Source of the DNA: Rhytidiadelphus loreus
Taxonomy: Eukaryota; Streptophyta; Bryopsida; Hypnales; Hylocomiaceae
DNA: 64,000 bases
Direction of reading: 5' to 3'
Assembly: GCA_947034895.1 (NCBI GenBank)
Contig: OX344765.1
Coordinates: 6,081,001-6,145,000 of the forward strand
The position numbers and the translations under genes are program-made. Under the pieces are notes generated by a model. It was not told the origin of the DNA. It saw only the letters and a program-made list of their open reading frames with translations, and did no database searches. Shown piece after piece: positions 58,794 to 64,000 of this stretch (positions are counted from its first letter, which is position 1; the number at the start of each line of letters is the position of its first letter).

Positions 58794-60511
58794 ATGATGG
58801 CAACCAAGGCTCTGCGATCGTTGCGTCGGCCTTTGTACTCGTTACTCTGCCGGTCGCTGTCAGCAATGTCGTCTTCGTCACCGGCGGGTTTGAGCTCACG
58901 AGTTTTGAGCTCGTCTTCTTGGATTGTGAGACCGAGAGAGAATTTGCATCCGCTTCGGGATCAATTCAGATTGTACAGTTCCGGTGGCGAGGGTGAATCC
59001 GGGTAGGGCTGCTCTTCATACGCACTTTGAGCGGTGGGGGAGTGTTTCTTTAGTTTTTTGATGCTTGAGTCTTTTTTGGATACCCTAATTTGATAGGAGT
59101 TTCGTGATCGATTTTCTTCCTCTGACTGTGATTCTTAAAGGATTCAACAGTGAAAAAGTGTTTACTTCAAAGGTGTTCTAACAATGTCGTTCAAATTTGA
59201 TATTCGCTAGGTTTGCCCTCGGATGTTTGTTAGCAATGTAGAATTAGGTTCCGTGAATATTGGACTGTGTACCAATGCACTGTGGATTTTCAACGTCCGT
59301 GTTGGTCTTACTCTGAATGAATTATTAGTGCCAACAAATCGTTCAGAAGGTGCTTGGAGCTTGCTGGTATGAATAACACGCAAATAGTCTTAAGTACGTG
59401 GCGTTTACTTGCATTCTTTTACAGTGCCTTGATTTCGGAGAAGACGTTTCACTCGGTAGCGAATGACACCTTAGATATGTTGCAAGAAAAAATTGAGGTA
59501 AGTATCAGCTAACACTACAGAGAAGACTTTCACGTTCCCTCATGGCATACCAAGTTTATCACCACAGGGTTTTCGATGGATTTATGACCGAATTGCATCG
59601 CAGAGTCGAATGTAAGTACCCTGATGGACATTCCTGTGATATTTGATGTTGCAGGCATATGGAGAAGATTTGGACGTTGATGGATTTGACATGGATTACT
59701 CGGTACGTGCATCTAATATTGAACCTCACAGTTCATGGGAATAATTAATACTAAGATTTTCAGTCCATTAATCAAGATCTGTGCCCAATACACACGTCAG
59801 CACGCTTTAACTTTAATGAGCTAGCGAAACAACCAAGTGTTGTAACTGATGAATGGAGCATATGCTTGGGATTGTTTGGAATATTTTGTGCTGTCGGCTG
59901 AGCTTCTTTGACTGTTGAAAACATCATTCACAAAAACGATATTACTCAGACAGTTGACTATGCAGGATGGTGTCATGACGGTTAGACTTGGAGATCTAGG
60001 GACATATGTGCTTAACAAACAGACTCCAAATCGTCAAATTTGGTTGTCATCACCTGTGAGGTTTGTGTTGTCTGACATTTACGCTGATTTCTATCACTGA
60101 GCATGTGCGTGATGGGGTTGGTACATTACACCAGATTGAGTAGCACTTGTAGCATTGGTGTACTGTTCTTTAATTATAGTCAGCATCCTATTCTAAGCAT
60201 CATTTACGATATTGTACAGCTCTCAGGGATTATTTTGCTCTGCAAGTTCATTTTTGGAAGTGAATCTTAACCTGGAAGTCTGAAGGATTGGGACTTGAAT
60301 TCCTTGGAATACTGAGATGCATCGTGGTGGAGAAATTTCTGGTATGCGTCTGACATTAGTCCTTTTCATGAATGCCAGTGGGCCGGCAAGGTTTGATTGG
60401 ATGGCGAATGACAGTGTGTGGGTGTACCGACGGAGCAAGGCAGAGTTGTTAAGTTTATTGGAGCAAGAACTTAGCGAACTACTTGGCAGCCCCGTCTCTC
60501 TGAAGAATTGA
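58794..60511 (+). CDS. FH: Frataxin, mitochondrial
   Basis: Iron-binding allosteric activator of the mitochondrial Fe-S cluster assembly complex (family knowledge). Five exons: 58794-59002, 59425-59497, 59655-59702, 59966-60060, 60379-60511; 558 nt, 185 aa, all GT-AG. Two adjacent ATGs (58,794 and 58,797) can start it. Residues 1-70 form a Ser/Arg/Leu-rich presequence ([20 protein letters not shown]). The core starts at [17 protein letters not shown], the acidic helix, and continues [13 protein letters not shown], then [34 protein letters not shown] and ARFDW in the beta sheet, and ends with a Leu-rich helix. All conserved elements are present. Part of exon 1 and an adjoining intron block are duplicated 7 kb upstream. 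The symbol FH follows the Arabidopsis name. Confidence 0.95.
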
Positions 60512-60805
60512 CCAGGAGAAACGCCCATTTACTTGCATTCTGAGACAATTATTATCCTTGCAGTTCTTCTGCATGAACCGCAGCACAAAAACTCTTTGTA
60601 GAAGACTTGAATCTTGGCTTGCTGGCTTGAGTTGCATGAACTGCGCAAGGCTTGCCGGACTTCTGTGATACGATGAGAATCAGAAACGTGTTTTTCAATA
60701 GCTGAATAACAGCAATAAAATTTCCCCTGTGCAGCGAATGATATATTTTAATCAGCACTCTTGTTCAATGCCTGGTCCAATTCTGAATGGCACTTTCTCT
60801 CCACT

Positions 60806-60840
60806 GGTAAGTGGTAAGCGGTAAGTGGTAAGTGGTAAGT
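60806..60840 (+). repeat. Heptamer tandem array GGTAAGT x5
   Basis: Five 7-bp units, four GGTAAGT and one GGTAAGC, about 295 bp behind the frataxin stop codon. The unit equals the plant 5' splice-site consensus. It may lie within or just past the 3' UTR. Confidence 0.9.
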
Positions 60841-61299
60841 GTCTCAAACGTGTCTATTCATTGTGATTATTTTCTTAGTGACACAAATTTATGAGTCGTC
60901 ACCAAAAAGTCCTTGATAATTAAATGCAGAGCTCCACACGGATTTCTGCGAGTTAATGTGCAAGTTAGCTGGGACACTGATGAATTTTATGGGTAACTGA
61001 GATAATCGTTTTATCCTCTGATCAATTGGGTGTACGGATTGTAGATCCAGAGTAGGTATATATTTTGCGGTATATATGTTATCTGCTAATAATTTGTTGT
61101 GACTATGGGTTTTGCATTTATGGTTTGCAGTTGCAGTTTTACAGAAGTGGTCATATTCTGGGAACGGGGACAAAGCTTGGTCATCAATCTGAATTGCACA
61201 GATTGCATTCATTCAAATGGGAATTTGGGGTGCAAATACCTTGCAGTACCTAGGTGAAGCTTGACGACGGGCACTTGGCAGATTTTACTGTAAAATGTT
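60841..61299. other. Frataxin downstream region, no gene recognised
   Basis: Short frames on both strands (61,212-60,889 minus; 61,065-61,253 plus) without domain. Possibly 3' UTR and terminator sequence of frataxin. Confidence 0.35.
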
Positions 61300-61620
61300 A
61301 AGGTAGGAGGTCCATAAAGCACCTTTTAAGGTATTATGCTCTAAAAGCACCTATGCTCTAAAAGTGATCATGATGCAGATGTACATTTTTCTTTCTTCAA
61401 TGCACCAGCAGTGTACATTTCAGGAGGTGGTTGCTTTTAGTGACCATTGCGTTTCAACTTCAAAAATTTGTAATTAATTCCTCTATTGTAAACCTTCATA
61501 TTGTAAGGTTCAAAAAATATGAAATGACTTTGGTTAGATGCCAATTTCTTTTCTCTTCCTATGAAAATTTACTGAAAATTGTTCAAGGAGTTTAGCTTCC
61601 CTGAAAAGACAATCAACTCT
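61300..61620. repeat. GGTAGGAGG-family repeat, copy 3, one end only
   Basis: Starts AAGGTAGGAGGTCCATAAAGC like copy 1. GTACATTTCAGGAGGTGG, AAAAAATATGAAATGACTTTGG and TTAGATGCCAATTTC match copies 1 and 2 in rearranged order. No inverted right end was found. Confidence 0.55.
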
Positions 61621-63417
61621 TAAATGGTTCAAATATAGATCCAAAGTGATTGCATAGTTGTCCAATCTTTTATTTGTTCATTAAGGTAGGGACACCCACA
61701 TGCACTAGGTGCCTAAAATTGCCACTTGATTAGATGTTCACAATATGTATATATCCTACATTGATATATACCTGTTGTTGAAGAAACAATTTTAGAGCAT
61801 ACTTCAATCCCTTAAAACTATTGTATATAGTATCCAAATGATGCATTCTTTGGTGCATTGAAATTTCCTTTCATTTGTGAATTAAAATATAACTTTTTAA
61901 CAATCTTGTGATAAAAACTGTAAATAGTAGAAAAATGATGCTTTTAAATGTCTCTTATTCTTCTACTCACAAGAGCCTAGTGTCAACTATGAATATCCGT
62001 ATTTCAACATTTTGAAAATTCATAGTTTATTCTTAAAACATCTAAATATGCAAGTTTTCATAAACTTCAAAAATTGCCATAACTAATCAAGAAATTAGAT
62101 TTCTCAACAAATTGATTTTCAACATGTTGAGGTACAAGCAACACCTTGTCTAAAATGATTTTCCAGAAAGTTTAAATATTATATATAACATTTAAAAAAC
62201 TAAACTCAAATTTATTAGTGAAAATAAACTTGTAACCCTTAAAAACCAAGCTTTTAAATTTTGAACAACAAATGAATGCAAATATATCTCAAACAACCAA
62301 AAATACATGTCATCCATCATTTCTTTTAAGATTTATGTGTTAGTTTTTTTAACATTTGTACAATATAGATTTTGCATACTTTTCTTTGCAAATTTTATAT
62401 CATTCAATAGCTATTGGTAAGTCTAGCCTCAAAAAACAACCTTTTTTGTTCAAAGAATGACTCTTCAAAAATGACTTGAATAAAAAAGTAAAATAAAACC
62501 TTTCAAAAATTGCTATGATTAGAGATTTAACATTTTGAACTTCAAGAAAAGAAAATCTTGTGAAAATCATAAATATTCAATCTACAATAAGGAATTTTCA
62601 ATTTTTGGCTTCAAAATTTATTGAAAAATATTGGTTTGTGTACTAGTTGATCTAATTATATAGATATGATCTATTAATCATGTTTTACAACTACTATTTG
62701 AGAGTGATCATTAAATTATTATTGTGAGTCATATTTTATAATATATCTTTCTAATTTTGGAAATCTAGACTATTCCCTAGTCATCAACACAAATATAAAA
62801 TCTTCAAAATCCTTCAGGAACTACAGTAATTTTTTTGGAAATTTTTTATAGGGAATTTCTAATTGAATGAACTATTATTGATTTAAATGTGACCTCAAAT
62901 ACTTATATATTTTTATAATTTACTCCTAAAATCTCCAAACAAATTATAGAAAATAGTATATAAATATTTTGAGCAAAGTTAGTATATGAACGTAGAATGA
63001 GATCATGGAGTGTAAATCATCTTTGGTGATTATAGGATATCTATGTTATAGGTACATATAACATTATCCATAAGGTGCCTTATGTTATAGAATACCCTCA
63101 ATGGTTACAGGGTACCTACATACACCTTCCAATGGTATCTATGTTTTAAAGAATAACTTATAAAACAAGCTATAGACTCATTAAACCTAATCTCTATGCT
63201 CTATGCTTCACACTCTATGCTCATATAGTAGTATTCCCCCACCAATTTATCACTAATCTAATCTATAAGGTGCTTGCTTAATTTGAGGCAATTTCAAAGT
63301 TCAAAAATGTCCACAAATTTGTTGAAAAATATAATTTCTCAATTAGTTATTACAATTTTTGTAAGTGTAAGAGAGGTCCTGTAAGTTCTGTATAATTGAA
63401 CTCAAATCGAATTATAA
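61621..63417. other. AT-rich intergenic including dispersed repeat copy 2
   Basis: 62,320-62,795 is the partner of 9,296-9,756. At 63,000-63,150 TAGGTACATA / GGTACCTACA and TATGTTATAGG units recur in a loose local array. No gene seen. Confidence 0.5.
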
Positions 63418-63449
63418 TTGGAATATATTATTGTGCCATCGGAATGGAA

Positions 63450-64000
63450 AATTAGGGTTCCAAGCTCCCAGATACCTTCCTACAGAATGATGTCGATTCA
63501 ATCTCATTCATTAGGGTTTCGATTCTGGCCATCGAGCCTCGGGAGGAGAGAATCGTCGTGGTTGATGGCATTGCGAGCTGGCTCATTTTCTCGCGTGATG
63601 ATTCAAGCGAGTGAAACCGTGGATGACTAGTGGTGACTTACAACTGCGGGGCTGAAGGCTGTTCATTGAGCGGAAGATGGTGTGGCCGGCTCTTCATTCG
63701 TGTTGCCAAGTTCAGGTGGTGGACTGCGAAGAAGAGGAGCTTTTCGCCCTCTCTAAACGCCGAAATCGTTCGATCAGACCTACGTTGCGATCTATCTTAA
63801 CGACAGGTTAGAAGAGATTGCTTGCTTTTCTGGTCTCTGTTCTTGTGATCTAGTCGTGCATTCGTTGTAGCGCCAGCCGATCGGTGATGCATTGCTTTGT
63901 TTCGGGTTTTGAGAAAGAGTGGATGCTTTTTGGTGAGCGTGAAGGTGAAGGCAGCAGTGTGTCCAACGAGCAAGGTGAAGGACGTCGATGACTTCAGCAG
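63450..64000 (+). other. Possible 5' end of a plus-strand gene running out of the window
   Basis: GC rises sharply. Telo-box-like motifs occur at 63,451 (ATTAGGGTTCC) and 63,510 (CATTAGGGTTTCG). A frame from ATGATG at 63,487 (SLGFRFWPSSLGRRESSW) is Ser/Arg/Leu-rich like an organelle presequence but stops at 63,630. It could be a first exon spliced before the stop, or merely 5' UTR. No domain is visible before the window ends. Confidence 0.3.

Noticed and set aside
1..64000. tRNA, rRNA or snoRNA genes
   Set aside because: I looked for T-loop-type GGTTCGA motifs and rRNA-like blocks and saw none convincing; a covariance-model scan would be decisive.

Overview
This is nuclear DNA of a land plant. 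The genes are split by many short GT-AG introns, 5' regions carry plant telo-box motifs (TTAGGGTTT), several products have mitochondrial presequences, and the long AT-rich intergenic stretches are full of plant-type mobile elements (Ty1/copia, CACTA-like, Tourist-like and other MITEs). A plant DUF2256 gene and the low gene density suggest a seed-free plant such as a moss, liverwort or hornwort, but the sequence does not fix the species.

Layout. About 0.1-5.6 kb (minus): GABA transaminase, about 18 exons. 8.0-8.3 kb (minus): a small DUF2256 zinc-binding protein. 8.6-28 kb: a repeat field without a convincing host gene. It holds a MITE nested in a MITE, two nearly identical 1.16-kb long-TIR elements (9.76-10.9 and 25.7-26.9 kb) bordered by a second duplicated segment, an AT tandem array, a GGCGGATGGCGAATGG-type minisatellite and a CACTA-ended fold-back. 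29.15-34.09 kb: a degenerate Ty1/copia retrotransposon with 179-bp LTRs, in a region with unidentified minus-strand protein-like segments. 35.8-41.5 kb (plus): delta-1-pyrroline-5-carboxylate dehydrogenase (ALDH12), 16 exons and 572 codons. 46.9-49.1 kb (minus): an unrecognised split gene with a coiled-coil N-terminus. 53.0-56.3 kb (plus): a J-domain protein fused to GPALPP/DUF3752. 58.8-60.5 kb (plus): mitochondrial frataxin, 5 exons. 63.4-64 kb: perhaps the 5' end of another plus-strand gene.

Function. GABA transaminase and P5C dehydrogenase are both mitochondrial enzymes of the GABA/proline/glutamate stress-metabolite network. Frataxin acts in mitochondrial Fe-S cluster assembly. The genes are far apart with separate promoters, so no operon-like link is implied.

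The most notable observations are: a partial second copy of the frataxin presequence exon and of an intron-1 block in the 5' region of the J-protein gene, next to a repeat-element end; the twin 1.16-kb elements with paralogous flanks; a hairpin-ended element for which the other repeat copy gives an empty site; and a minisatellite carried to within a few bases of the P5CDH start codon. I found no convincing new multi-gene system. Exon boundaries are hand-read from frame continuity, splice signals and family similarity; single-base errors are possible.
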